From: Nilaparvata lugens | Taxonomy: Eukaryota > Arthropoda > Insecta > Hemiptera > Delphacidae | Direction of reading: 5' to 3' | Length of the DNA stretch: 64,000 bases | Assembly (NCBI RefSeq): GCF_014356525.2 | Contig: NC_052505.1 | Coordinates: 23,085,432 to 23,149,431, forward strand | Part shown: positions 10,685 to 21,916 of the stretch, piece by piece | How positions within the stretch are numbered: the stretch's first letter is position 1 | How the letters are laid out: every line of letters starts with the position of its first letter | Notes under the pieces: generated by a model | Told to the model about the DNA's origin: nothing | The model's input: only the letters and a program-made list of their open reading frames with translations | Databases searched by the model: none | Program-made: the position numbers and the translations under genes

Positions 10685-10784
10685 NNNNNNNNNNNNNNNN
10701 NNNNNNNNNNNNNNNNNNNNNNNNNNNNNNNNNNNNNNNNNNNNNNNNNNNNNNNNNNNNNNNNNNNNNNNNNNNNNNNNNNNN
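10685..10784. other. Assembly gap (100 Ns)
   Basis: A run of exactly 100 undetermined bases, the usual placeholder for a gap of unknown size. Any statement about the right end of the Harbinger-type element or linkage across this point is unsafe. Confidence 0.99.
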
Positions 10785-11516
10785 GGTGGGAGTGGAGATA
10801 TTGGACGGGGTGGTTGGGAACTGTACTGTGGAGGGAACTGGTGGTAGAGAGGGGATGAGGGGACTTTTAAAATAATAACCAACAATAATAATAAACAATA
10901 TAGATTGTACTTACTTTGTTATTCACTAAAAACTGCACTGCACTGTAGCACACACTAAAAAGAGCAACTCGTCTTCAACTAGGGAGCAACACAATGCCCT
11001 TATGCTCTTATGGCTAGGAGCTCCCATATTGGAGCACCCAAACAGTCTCCCACCACTCCCAAAGGTTGTGAAATTAATTCTAATTTATTTTTATTTAATT
11101 TTTGTTTATTTCTATTTTATTTTTATTTATTTTTGATTTTTTATTATTTGTTTGTTTTTTTTTAATTTTTATTTTTTTTTTTTTTTTTTTAATTTTTTAT
11201 TTATTTTCATTTTATTTTTATTTATTTTTGATTTTTTATTATTTATTGTTTGTTTTTTTTGTTTTTTTTTAATTTTTTTTCAATTTTTAAAATATTTTTC
11301 TTTTATTTTTTTTCAATTTTTTTTTAATTTTTTTTTAATTTTTTTTAATTTTTTTTAATTTTTTTTTTATTTTTTTTAAATTTTTTAAATTTTTTTTAAT
11401 TTTTATTTTAATTTTTTTATATTTTTTCCTATTTTTTTAATTTTTTTTAAATTTTTTTTCATTTTTTTTATTTATTTTTTTATTTTTTTCATTTTTTTTT
11501 AATTTTTTTTTTGACT
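10785..11516. repeat. Post-gap spacer and ~450-bp T-rich low-complexity tract
   Basis: After the gap a short GC-rich stretch (10785-11060) shows no clear gene. From about 11070 to 11513 the plus strand is nearly all T and A, built from TTTTTAATTT and TTTATTTTTAT variants. Open frames within it are compositional artefacts rich in Phe. Such tracts often cause assembly breaks and lie close to the gap. Confidence 0.8.
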
Positions 11517-11588
11517 TTGGTGACCTTGAGGTTAGGTTAGGTCAACTTGGGTGACCTTGAGGTTAGGTTTGGTTGACTTGGGTGACCT
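11517..11588 (+). repeat. ~31-bp tandem repeat containing TTAGG motifs
   Basis: About 2.3 copies of a unit TTGGGTGACCTTGAGGTTAGG with variants, including one GGTTAGGTTAGG. TTAGG is the common insect telomere repeat, but two copies inside a longer unit are interstitial and not a telomere. Confidence 0.7.
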
Positions 11589-11600
11589 TTTTATACTACT

Positions 11601-12173
11601 TGCAACACAAATCAAACTGATCATGAGTTTATTGTTGGAAGAGTTTTAGAAGCAACAATTCCAAAAGATGAAGATAAAAACTTGGACAGTGACACAGAAT
11701 GCAATGATGATTTTAATGCAGAAAAACTATTAGAAATAGGAGATAATGATAATTTGAAGGAACAAATTGAAGAAGATGGTCTTTGTTATATAAGTGGGTG
11801 GATAGCGAAAAAACTGAAAAACAAATATCCCCATTTAGGCAGCTACACATTCAAAACAAGCCGTGAAAGTGGATCGTGGGTTCAAGATTTATCAGCTGGA
11901 AGACTTACAGAGCCTTCTATAGAATTTGAAGACATTATCAACAAATTGGAGCATTCCTTCAAGAAATTCATGGGTGAAGGTCTTCCAAATGCACCTTGTT
12001 TGAAGAAGAAACTCGTATCACACCTCAAAGATGAATATAAAGAAGTTGACGATGTGATAGTGAACTTGTTTGCTAAGCGACGTATCGTGATGAGAGTGAA
12101 ATATTTAAACAAATTGAAACAGGGCACAAAAGTTTCTTCAAGATGCAGGAAGTTGCAGAAAGTTACAGTTTAA
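11601..12173 (+). pseudogene. P-element/THAP9-like transposase, C-terminal fragment
   Basis: The frame is open from about 11601 to the TAA at 12171-12173. It carries an acidic start, then CYISGWIAKKLKNKYPHLG, SWVQDLSAGRL, a helix with FKKFMGEGLPNAP, and ends in IVNLFAKRRIVMRVKYLNK. This order (C-Y-x-x-G-x-I-A-x-K, then the R-x-K-Y-L-N end) matches the C-terminal part of P-element and THAP9-type transposases and their insect relatives. The THAP domain, the catalytic core and the GTP-binding insertion are not present. It is distinct in sequence from the minus-strand copy at 61907-64000. The clade call is moderately sure. Confidence 0.5.
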
Positions 12174-12777
12174 AACTGTAATACGTCCTACAGCTGTCAA
12201 TTATAACTTTTTGGTGAGTATAATATTATTGATATACAGTACTATATTCTCATTTCATTGCTTGAATATAAATTTGTTCATATAGGCTACTGGTGAATAT
12301 AGGCTACACATATACGAAGTTCATAAACATATTACTGATGAAGAACCTCACTTATTTGAGTTTCACAGGGACAGCCTTAATTATTTTCTAATTTTAAAGT
12401 ATTTACTAATTTGAAATACAAAGAATTTGAATTATAAAGGTTAACATAAATTGAATTTGGCTTTCATAGGTTCAACGTAAAACTCAAAAATAATACTGTA
12501 CTGTAATATTCAAAAGAATACTCCAGAGCTCAAATATTCAAATTGTACATTACTGTACAATTTAAAAACAATATTAATGTGTCAGAAACATTTCAAATTA
12601 TTGGTACGGGGGGCTTTATTATTACTATATATATATGTATATACTATAAGTATATTATATCAATTGTAGACTTGAGTTGAAAACCAGGCTAAGTGCCAAA
12701 ATTGACAAAAATGAGTTAGACATCATAAAGTGTGCTATGTGCCAAGCCCAATACGATGAAATGTGTGTTATGTCTAA
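12174..12777. other. Non-coding DNA, likely 5' region of the DUF7869-like element
   Basis: No coding frame. A short TA-rich microsatellite lies at 12625-12660. From about 12665 the motif GGCTAAGTGCCAA (12686-12698) and a variant GCTATGTGCCAAGCC occur; GGCTAAGTGCCAA recurs at about 14086 beyond the inserted MITE, suggesting one repeat-bearing leader split by that insertion. Confidence 0.4.
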
Positions 12778-14003
12778 GGCCTACCATACACGTTTTGATC
12801 GGTCTTAAGGCCCGGACTCTTCATTCTGCACTGAACGAATACTGCACTGATCATCCCCTTGTTTCACTTCAGAGTGAGCGGAATAGTTGAGGAATCAATA
12901 CATCCCCCAAGCAATAGGGTCAGTGTGTGTGTAGTAGTGTGGTGTTTTTTGAGTGTGGCATCACATTCGGCTGAATAAATTATCTGCTGAGGCTGGTATG
13001 ATAATATATGATTATAATATTCCTATTTTCATATTATAATATTCCTATTATCATCATTATCATCATCATCATCATTTATCAATTATCATATTATCATCAT
13101 TTCACATCACATGAAATGAGATAAAAATTAGATTTCGTATTTTCCTCTCTGTTCAAATATGGTAATAATGATATGATCAACTAAGATAATAGAAATATTA
13201 CTGTGTAATACCTGTCTAGTCCTGTCCTAGTAGTGCTAAAAAAGTTTCAGGGTTGAAGGATTGAAGGAAATTCAACTTTTATGATAAAATTGATAACATC
13301 GCGAAGATTTGTTTTTCTTTTGGATATAACTTCTCCCAGAATCATGGGGCATTGTAATGTGTAACAATTTTATATCAAATTAACGGAGAGAATGTCTCCT
13401 TTCTATTGGTGTCTGGATGATTTTTATCTGACCCATAATAATTTTTTAATTAATGATTATGTTCGTCAACGTCGATACATTTCGAGCAGAAAACATTAAA
13501 TTTTTGTCATGCTCGAAACTTTTTTGTTTTGAAAGATAAGTGGATGGTGAAAGCAAGAAAGTTTCACAGAATTATTTTCAACTGTTAAAATGTAAGGTCG
13601 TATTATGGTCTACAAGGAATTTTAAAGTTAGGAGAGCATCTGCATGGTATGTATTGTGTACCAAATTGTATGCTAAAGGCTGGTAATTTACAAAATATTT
13701 GACTAAATTATTTCAAACGCAAGCAGCTGATTGCCTCTAGAAAGGCTGTAATGAAACACTGCTTGGATTATTCGAGGCGAGGTTGTCATTTGCACTATTT
13801 ATAATCATGTTGCATGCAGTTGCTGAATTTTTCAAGCGTACTGTATTTAATAGAGCTACCGCGCTACTGGATACGGTACTGGATACGCAACGGCCCCAAG
13901 GCCAATCGGTACGTGAATGGGGAGACCGCCATTGAGGCCCGGTCTTAAGACCGGGACTAAAGAGTCCGGGCCTCAAGACCGATCGAAACGTGTATGGTAG
14001 GCC
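12778..14003. mobile_element. Non-autonomous PIF/Harbinger-type element with 44-bp inverted ends
   Basis: The left terminus (12778-12821, starting GGCCTACCATACACG) and the right terminus (13960-14003) are inverted repeats of 44 bases with two mismatches. The element is flanked by TAA on both sides (12775-12777 and 14004-14006). A three-base TWA duplication with G-starting inverted ends is the Harbinger pattern. The 1226-bp interior has an ATC microsatellite (13045-13078) and no transposase. Inside the right end is a second palindrome, CCCGGTCTTAAGACCGGG (13938-13955). The element sits in the leader of the DUF7869-like gene. Confidence 0.85.
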
Positions 14004-14177
14004 TAAAGCGATATGCTAAGAGGTTCAAAAATGAGTCACAAGAATGCGCTCGGGTCAAATTCAACTGGTTGTGTAAAGTAACCAAGGCTAAGTGCCAAGT
14101 ATTGAAGCAAGGCATTTTGAGGTTACGTTATCGTTGTTGCTGGTTTTTCAAGTGTTGTGCTTATTGAACTTTTGAAA

Positions 14178-16297
14178 ATGAGTGCTACTGAGGCTGTAAA
14201 TACGAGGAAGAGACGTAAATCTGGAGAAGGAAGTCATAAAGAACACCAGAAGAAGTCACGCTGCCAAGGAAAATCATACATTAATAATAAAAATCAACTT
14301 GCTTTGGCAAAACAAACACCTCAAGACAAGGTAAGACTCAACTTTTCAAGTTTTTTTTCTGATATTCATATGGGTACATACTAGGCAAACGACCTAATTC
14401 AATTGATAATTTGTCCCCACAATAAATGTGCAGAGTTAAGCCGTGTTTTCGTAACAGGCAGACGACAGAATTCACTTTAAATTAACATTGGTTCTTATGG
14501 GAGTGTTCACCCCAGTTTTAGTTCATAAAATAATATCTTATTAATAATGAGATACAATCAGTTACTTCAAATAATTCACCCTTATAAATTTCAAGCATAG
14601 GTAATTAAAAGTTAACTCTTTGATTGACATGCCTATAAAGCATAAAATTTAGCATAATTGAAGTAACTAATAATTGTGGTAAAGTTATCATTTATAACTT
14701 TTAACTTATAACATAATTTTGGTAGAGTTATAAAAAGCAATTTATTCACTTTATTGAATTAAATATCCAATAATCATTTTAGAATTACCTTTTGGACAAC
14801 CCCAAAAGTTCATTACCCATAAGACATAAAGCAAAATTCATGTCAAAGAACTAGTTCTTTGAATTTTACTGTTTCTGCCCGCTTGGGTGCGCTGCAATCG
14901 ATTCTGCTTCTGCCCGTTACAAAAACACAGCTTTAGTGAACAAAAAGGTTTTGTGAGACAGGACTGGAACAATGTCTATAACAAAACTTTTTTGTTTTTC
15001 AGGTGACTTGCAAATGCACCTACAAATGCAAGGATATTTCTTTTTATCAGAAGCTCAAAATATTCACTGAGTATTATGACATAGGAGATCTCAGTCGCCA
15101 ATATACCTACCTTATGGGCCTGATTAATGTCACTGGGGTCAACAGACGAAGACATGGCAGCTATGAGGAACCAGAATCAAGTCGCCGTCAAGCTTCAGTT
15201 TATTATTCTTTACCGAATGGTCATGGGGAAATAGTTCAAGTGTGCAAGAAGACATTTCTGGATTTTCACCAAATTACAAAAAGAACAGTTGAAACTTTGG
15301 TCAAATCAAAGAAAAGAGGAGATTTGATTTATGTTGAGAAAAGCGGTAACAAGAAGAAAATGAGAAAATACACTGGTGATGATGAAAAAGCTGTGATTGA
15401 CCACATGAAAAGTTTTCCAACAGATAATAGTCATTATACAAGAGCAAGAAGTGATTGTGACTATTTAAGTGAAGATTTGGATTACAACCGTATGTATTTG
15501 GCATTTCAAGAGCTATATCCAGACACAAGATCATGCCTCGTTATTATAAAGATACTGTGAAGAAACATTTTCCTCAATTGAAATTCAAGAAACCACGAAA
15601 AGATACTTGTGGAACATGTGATTTGTTGAAATCGAAAATACTGAATGAAACTATCAATAGAGATGAAAACAAGAAGTCTCTAGAACTTCATCATCGGAAG
15701 GCAGAGTGAGCTCGCTCTGAAATGAAAAATGATACAACACATTCACAGCAACCTAAGAATAAGATTTGTACTATTCCCGTTGATCTCCAACAAGTTTTTT
15801 CACTGCCTACATTGTCACATTCACAGATGTATTATTCACGCCAGCTCTCTTGTTTCAATCTGGGTTTACATGTTGGAGACAACAATAAAGGATTTATGTT
15901 TGTTTGGCATGAAGGGTTGAGTGGGAGAGGTGGTAATGAGATTGCGAGTTGTCTATTGAAAGGCTTGACATCCCAATTCACAAATAAAAGAAAGCTCATT
16001 ATCTGGAGTGACAACTGCACCGGGAAAAACAAAAATAAAATGATTTTATATCTGTGGATTTATCTTGTTAGCAGAGGAGTTTTTGACGAAATAGATCATA
16101 AATACCTAGTATCTGGACATTCATACTTAGCTTGTGACAGGTACTTTGCCCACATCGAAAAGAGAAAGCTAGTCACAAAATGTGAGGTACCTTTGGACAT
16201 CGTTCGACTCCTTGTTTCAACTTGCCATAAAAATCCATTTATGGCTACTCTGATGCAAGAAGATGACCTTTTCTCTATATTTATAACCATTGAATGA
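14178..16297 (+). pseudogene. DUF7869-like transposon-associated protein, two exons, nearly complete
   Basis: Exon 1 (14178-14330) starts at ATG with MSATEAVNTRKRRKS and a lysine-rich tail. A consensus donor (AAG/GTAAGA) and acceptor (TTTTTCAG, 15002) frame a 672-bp phase-0 intron. Exon 2 begins with CKCTYKC and includes RRRHGSYEEPESSRR. A frameshift near 15533 leads to PRKDTCGTCDLL. A single in-frame TGA (15707-15709) is followed by VDLQQVFSLP, YYSRQLSCFNLG, SDNCTGKNKNK, SGHSYLACDRYFAHIEK and a stop at 16297. This motif order is the family often annotated DUF7869 in insects, usually transposon-linked. The acidic positions (DLQ, SDNC, CDR/E) would suit an RNase-H-like fold, which is inference. 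Only two lesions are visible. Confidence 0.65.
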
Positions 16298-16349
16298 TAA
16301 AATTACTTTTCTGAAAAATTACTCACTTATTTGGATCTTCCAGTTTTAC

Positions 16350-16620
16350 TGGCTAACCCTATATTATGTAAATGACATTATCAAATCGGATATATCGTGT
16401 AGAATGCTACTGGTTGCTGATGACAATACAGTTTATTTTGAAGCAGACAGCTGGTTGGGAGTATATGAGAAGGCATCCAGAGACATAATTAAGCTTAAAA
16501 ATTGGTTTGATGGTAACATTCTTAGTATGAATGCAAAAAGACCAAAATACTCGAAATATTCTTTCAAAAAAGCAGCTAAGAGCAGAAATAAATGCAGTGG
16601 GATTACTGAATTCAATCGAC
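16350..16620 (+). pseudogene. Non-LTR RT palm fragment with altered catalytic motif
   Basis: The frame reads YVNDIIKSD, MLLVADDNTVYFEADSW, VYEKASRDIIKLKNWFDGN and LSMNAKRPKYSKYSF. This is the palm region of a non-LTR reverse transcriptase: the catalytic Y/F-A-D-D motif is followed by the conserved WFxxN-xLSxN segment. Here the motif is VADD. The fragment is flanked by the end of the DUF7869-like gene and by the Pao LTR and has neither 5' nor 3' element parts, so it is an isolated relic. Confidence 0.65.
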
Positions 16621-16670
16621 TTGTAAAGCAATTCCTCCCTTTTCATCAGTTAATGTAATAATAAGACATT

Positions 16671-16886
16671 TGTGCACAATAACATAGGCCTACCTTCATG
16701 TCCAAATCCTCCTTGCTTCCAGGATCCCGGGTCCAGATCACGATACGAGACGAGATGACACTTGTAATAAATCACAATAAATAATCAATAGATCACTTTG
16801 CAAAAATCGACATTATGAGAAGTGAGCTGTTTGATTGGCTGTCAATCGGCAACTGGCTGCGATTATGCTATGCACATCACCGTTCA
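16671..16886 (-). repeat. Pao element 3' LTR (216 bp)
   Basis: The segment starts TGTGCACA and ends GTTCA on the plus strand, giving TG...CA ends. On the minus strand it is immediately preceded by a polypurine tract AGAGGGGGCAAT, the primer for plus-strand synthesis. Positions 16672-16838 recur at 27523-27687 with a few differences, confirming it as a dispersed repeat. The right boundary is inferred from the polypurine tract. Confidence 0.65.
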
Positions 16887-17246
16887 ATTGCCCCCTCTAC
16901 CACACAACACCAGACAACAAAGAGGAACATTGATAGTTTTGTCTGAACATTCCGCCCACCTTAGAAGAACTTCCAATAACAAAAAAACAAAACCACCTAT
17001 AACGAACCCTACTAGGGAACTAGGAAAAAAGGAAAATGTCTTCACTCCTCAGGGGCCCTTGAGGAGACTTATAAAAAGGAGTAGGAGGCCCACGGAAAGG
17101 AGAGGATGGGCCGAGAAATAATGACTATATACAACCAATATAGAATAAAACAAGAAACAAAGCAACTTGGGAACCTTTCCCACATATAAAATGAGAAACA
17201 AAAAAAACTAACCACTAAAACTTATTGAAGTTCCCTTCAATAAGGC
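16887..17246. other. Pao 3' untranslated region
   Basis: About 360 bases between the pol stop (17247-17249) and the inferred polypurine tract. No coding frame on the minus strand. Non-coding 3' regions of this kind occur in Pao elements. Confidence 0.5.
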
Positions 17247-19864
17247 CTAATCTTCATCAATAGGGAGGAGACATACCCTATTGACAGACTTGTGAGACTT
17301 CCTTTGCAGTCTGTACCTCCACCACTCTCACAATTCCATCCTGTCCAAGGAATATCTTCATTATTCGACCAAGTCTCCAGTGAAGAGGGAGTAGGTTACT
17401 TTCCTTTAAGAGAGCCATACGTCCAATGTTAACATTACTATGTTTTCTGTACCATTTTGTTCGGGTTTGCAAACTAGATACATACTCCAATTGCCAACGT
17501 TTCCAGAATGAGGATACAATTCTTTTGAGTAAACTCCATCAATTCCTCAAGTTCACCAATTGAATTGATTCCTCTGAGTCTTTACTCTGTGTTGCTAGAG
17601 TAATTTTTCTTGCTTCCAATTCAATCTGTTTGGAATTTTCATCATCATTACCGTGGGTTTGGTGTGGCCAGCACTCCAGTGGTTTGTCTAACCAATCAGA
17701 ATCATTCCACCACGGAGAATTACCAATTAATTCATTGAGCAATAGTCCTCGACTAGCACAATCAGCTGGATTACTTTCGGTTGACACATATCTGAATTGC
17801 TCTGTAGACAGGTGTTTCTGTACTTGACTTACACGATTTGCCACAAACCTAGCCCAACGATGAGGTGAAGACCGAATCCAACTCACTGCCACAGTTGAAT
17901 AAGTCCAAGCTGCAATATAATCTATGTTTATAATTTTTGAAAGCACTTCTTGAACTTCATGTGATAATCTAGCTACTAGGACAACCACACAAAGCTCCCA
18001 TTTCTTCACTACCTCCACGGATGCTATATCATCCCAGTCACATCCCGATTGCCATAGACATTGAATTATACTCTTGAAGGTAAGCATGAAAGGTGTCAAA
18101 TATCCTAATGGATCAAAAATTTGTGCTAAAGTTGATAAAACATTTCATTTTGTAGCTAGATGGGATGAAACCTTCACCCTGTAGAAGAGGTAGTAACCAA
18201 TTGGATTTGATTGGAAGCCAAGAATTTTAATGGTTTTATCAGACTCCAAAGTGAAATCTTTTGCATCAATAGCGCAATGCTCTGGAGGGAGATTTGATAG
18301 AATGGTAGAATGATTGCAGGCCCACTTTAGCAATTCAAATTTCCCTTTGCTTAACAATTCAGTAAGCTGCAGTTGCTTGGTTGCTTCTATTGATGAGACT
18401 GATGTAACTATATCATCCATGTAAGTAGAAAACCATAAGGCTTCAGAAGCCGCAGGGAACATTTTTTCTTCATCTTCAATACACTGATGCGTAGTACAAA
18501 TGGCAAGAAATGGCGATGATGATACACCATACGACATAGGTGTTAGAGTATACTCTTTCATTTCTTCTCCTTTTTCGGATTTTGTCCATTTTATTTCAAC
18601 ATTATCCTGTCTATCATCATCCAACTCTTCCAAATTTCGTTTCTCCCTTTCAAAAAAATCTTCACCAATTTCCTTTTTCGGTATGGGTCTTCCCATTGGT
18701 TTGATTTCATGTGGACTATGAATCACTTTTAACTCTTTCCCTAAATTACTGTTGATCGGTAAATAACTGTTGAAGGCTATACCTTGTTTACCTGGAACTT
18801 CTTTTAACTTATCTCCCAATTCTTCTTCTCGAATCATGGAAACATTTTCTCCGACATTAGTTTTACCTTCAAGATATCCAGATATCTCACTCGTATTTGT
18901 TTCCTTGGATGATAATTCTACAATGTATCTACCAGTATTCAAACGACAAACAGTTGATTTGTATATCTCCTCACAAGCCATTTCACTTTCCAATAAATTT
19001 TTTGTCCTAGGTGGCTCTTCTACGACCCAAAATCGCTTCACCAACTCTTCTGAATTAGCATTGGAATACATGCACAGATTATTTGAGATAGTAGAATTCT
19101 CCTCTGATACCTTACCCATCAGGCAGTAGCCCCATACAGTTTCTAGGGCAGATGGTGTACCCGCTGGACCAATCACCTTTCTTCCAGTCAGAATGAAGGG
19201 GAAGTATTCAGCACCCAATAAAATATCAATCTCCTCTGAAAGGAAAAATTCAGAATCTGCTAGCTCCAGTCCTTCAATATGTGCCCAGTACGCATTTTTT
19301 ATCTCATTTGTAGCTGCTATTTTGTTGACTCCCAACACAGTAATTTTTAATGAAGGGGAGTTCGGTGTTTCAAATTCACAGTTAGCAATTTCATCTGTCA
19401 CTTCCAGTTTAGTATCAGATAATCCATAGATTGGCAAACTGTGTGTTTTGTGTACCACTAAACCCAGTTTTTTCATGCATTGCCTTGTAATAAATGACTT
19501 GGTGCTTGCACTATCTAATAATACTTTGACCTTATGATAATTGCCTTGATTACCTCGAACTCCCAATTTAACAGTTGGTAACAATACTAAGGAGCTATTT
19601 ACATTCGAAAATACTTTCTTAGCTGAGTCAGTAACAAATGTTTGATGGCTTTGATCAGCAACGTCGTGCACATCTATGCTGCTCATTTGTTTATTACCGG
19701 CCAATGTGTTGGTGTTTTCAACAGGCGGCTGTCTCGGCTCTAAATGGAGGAGCGAATGATGACGCGAATTACAGTGACTGCATGGCTTCCTTCTTCTACA
19801 ATCTCTAATAAAGTGCCCTGCCACTAAACAGCATATACATAGTTTCCATTCTTTTACACGTTTT
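17247..19864 (-). pseudogene. Pao Pol: protease, partial RT, RNase-H region, integrase tail
   Basis: The minus frame from 19864 continues the Gag frame. It has zinc knuckles (CICCLVAGHFIRDC, CSHCNSRHH), a protease with LLDSAS in place of the usual DSG, and the DUF1758-type segment IDILLGAEYFPFIL. The RT fragment has SYGVSSSPFLA and the catalytic YMDD, but the fingers and motif A are lost. After a TGA (18147-18145) come FDPLGYLTPF, WIRSSPHRWARFVANRVS and ESNPADCASRGL, typical of the Pao RNase-H-like region. Another TGA (17541-17539) precedes EYVSSLQTRTKW and LLPLHWRLGRI, the integrase C-terminal DUF5641-type domain; the integrase core is deleted. A final frameshift separates the end CLLPIDED. 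Confidence 0.8.
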
Positions 19865-19866
19865 AA

Positions 19867-20981
19867 TCAATCAGACGGTTTGAGATTCAAGAATACTTCA
19901 CAATTTTCCAGTTCATGAGAATTATTACATTCAATACATTTCAGCTCGTCCGATTTCGATTTAACAATCATAGCTGAAGCTTTGTAATTTCCCATAGTGG
20001 GTTTCGATTTCCCAAACTGCTTACGTGAGGAGGCTTCTGACGATGTAGATGATCCCAATAAATCAGTGGATTTAGTAGCCTCTAAAATAACAGCTTCATC
20101 ATTCAAAAATATTTGGAAGTTTTTCAAATTGGATACTGTTCCATTTCTTAGTAGTCTCTGCCACTTCTCTCTCAATTCTTCAGTCAGTTTTTTACATAAG
20201 ACAAATAATAACGGAATCGTCCAGTCATTAACTGCATGACCAATTGGTTTTAGTGCTGCAATATACTCAGCTAAATGAGTGATGAATTTTCGTAGCGAGT
20301 CTGGTTGCTTATTAACTGCTGGCATATCAAAAATTGCTTGCAAGTATGCGTCAGTCAGCTTGTAAGAGTCATTGTAGCGATTCAATAATAACTTCCATGC
20401 CTCAGCATAATGATCACTTGTCAATGGGACTACAGAATGACTGACAGTGCATCGCCTCTCAGCTCTCAGTACAGACCGAAGATACATATGTTTTTGTATG
20501 TCAGCAATTTGACCATTATTATGAACCGTGGCTTCGAATAAATCTTTAAATTGACTCCAAATTTTCAAATCGCCGTCAAAAGTCATTAAAGGAAGCTTAG
20601 GTAGGGCAACTGACGAGATATTTCCAGTTGTAGGTGAAGAAGCTACATTGGAAGAACTAATATTCAAATTTGTTTGAGTGGATGGTAAGGTTTCGAGAAT
20701 AGCCTTGACATTGAAAAAAGTCTCATCAAATGGCTTATCAAATTTTCAAGCTCACTTGTTTCCAATTGAGGATTTTGTTTGTTATAGTAGCTCTGCATCT
20801 TATCTATTATATCATTGAACTCCACCTGGTGGTGATCGATATGCTCACCCATAACTTTCAATAAATTCTTCATTTTTTTATTTTTTGGATCCTTTTCGAC
20901 AGCTTCGGCAATTTCATTAATCTGTTTTATTTTACGAATTAATGCATCTCTTTGAAATGTCAAATCTTCAATAACACCCAT
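19867..20981 (-). pseudogene. Pao Gag
   Basis: Starts at ATG 20981 (MGVIEDLTFQRDALIRKIKQ) with a coiled-coil N-terminus. A frameshift near 20735 leads to LPKLPLMTFDGDLKIWSQFK, the hallmark DUF1759-type segment of Pao Gag. It continues through LLNRYNDSYKLTDAYLQAIF and RNGTVSNLKNFQIFLNDE to the first knuckle CIECNNSHELENC. An in-frame TGA at 19869-19867 interrupts before the second knuckle. Gag forms the particle and packages RNA. Apart from the frameshift and the nonsense codon, the length (about 370 residues) is normal for the family. Confidence 0.8.
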
Positions 20982-21060
20982 AGTGAGGCGATAACAGTGA
21001 GCGCTCGTCGAGAGAGAGTGAGACAAAGAACCAAACATGAATAAGAGGGAAAACACGAGA

Positions 21061-21445
21061 GCAGGCGACACAATGGAACAAACGGGGATGTTTCACAGAG
21101 ACAAGTTCTCACAGAGACAAGTAGTGTTTTTGAACGATATTAGTGTCACAGAGACAAGTTTCACAGGAGCAAGTATTTCTATAAATGGCAGTCTCACAGG
21201 AACAAGTTCCCACAGAGACAAGCAGTTTCATAGAGACAAGGTTTCCGTCCAAAGTAGTAGCGCTATAAATGGCAGTCTCACAGAACAAGTTCTCACTGAA
21301 ACAAGGTGTTTCACAGAAGCAAGGTCAGTGTCATAGAGACAAGGTAGCGAATGTAGAAGAGTTAGGCGTGTTGCCTACATCTGAACTTGAAGGCACTCCA
21401 TTATTTGTTCTAGTAAATTGAATGTCTGCTGTTTTTCAATCATGC
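21061..21445 (+). repeat. Minisatellite-bearing dispersed repeat, left copy
   Basis: Eleven variants of a TCACAGAGACAAG motif occur between about 21091 and 21345, at irregular 13-45-base spacing. They include a shared insert AACGATATTAGTGTCACAG, and are followed by a conserved flank GTGTTGCCTACA and CTGTTTTTCAAT. The same order is found, inverted, at 26495-26880. The short coding frames crossing it are by-products of the repeat. Confidence 0.75.
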
Positions 21446-21916
21446 AGGTATATGTTTATGATTGAAGGTTTATCATATAAGATAGGGATGGGTTGGTAAC
21501 CTATTAGAATTAGATAGAAGATAGATAGAATTATGAAGATAACTTAAATAATAAATTGAGTTCTATGCAAATGTAATATATTTCTACCAAACTCCAAGAT
21601 AACTATTCCAATATATCCAATAAGTATATATTAAACCTTCAACCCGAAAGAATAATCAATATGAATATGAAACGGAATATAAAAGAGCCAAATAGCCTAC
21701 CACTGACCTATTCATCACCGCTTCTTAAAAACCACATGGCCAAAATGGTTTTTCATTATAATTCCTTCTTTCGTAATAAATTGTTTATGCTTTTGTACTC
21801 CTGAGTGAAGCTCGGTCCCCGATATTATGAGCTAATCATCTCTTCTTTTTCCGAGCTGCGGTCTCGAATTGTAAATTCAAATTGATATAATATTAACTTC
21901 AGGCAGTCACAGAGTA
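21446..21916. repeat. Flank of the inverted repeat pair; otherwise non-coding
   Basis: Positions 21490-21620 (with TAGAATTA, AATTGAGTTC and TTTCTACCAAACTCCAA) match, inverted, 24935-25040, so the left minisatellite copy and this flank are mirrored on the right in the same outer-to-inner order. The rest shows no gene. Confidence 0.5.

Larger units (their letters stand above)
16671..21060 (-). mobile_element. BEL/Pao LTR retrotransposon, minus strand, 5' LTR and internal parts missing
   Basis: Going right to left the order is gag (20981-19867), zinc knuckles, aspartic protease, partial RT, RNase-H-like region, integrase C-terminal domain, a polypurine tract (16890-16901 on the plus strand as CCCCCTCTACC) and a 3' LTR (16671-16886). 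No matching LTR lies to the right; beyond about 21060 the DNA becomes a minisatellite. The RT fingers including motif A and the integrase core are missing. A partial copy of the LTR lies at 27523-27687. Old integrated element; annotated for structure only. Confidence 0.8.

Noticed and set aside
10553..10898. Open frames spanning the N run
   Set aside because: They only appear continuous because undetermined bases carry no stops.
11152..11358. Open frame rich in phenylalanine
   Set aside because: It is the translation of a T-rich low-complexity tract.
11517..11588. Telomere
   Set aside because: Only two TTAGG in tandem inside a 31-bp unit; interstitial.
13737..13976. Minus-strand frame in the Harbinger-type MITE
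   Set aside because: It runs into the inverted end and has no domain; composition effect.
17539..19869. Stop-codon recoding (selenocysteine-like) in the Pao element
   Set aside because: The RT and integrase cores are deleted, so the copy is dead; TGA by CpG decay is simpler.
21037..21336. Plus-strand frame with repeated TGTS/HRDK motifs
   Set aside because: Translation of the minisatellite; its counterpart in the inverted copy differs.
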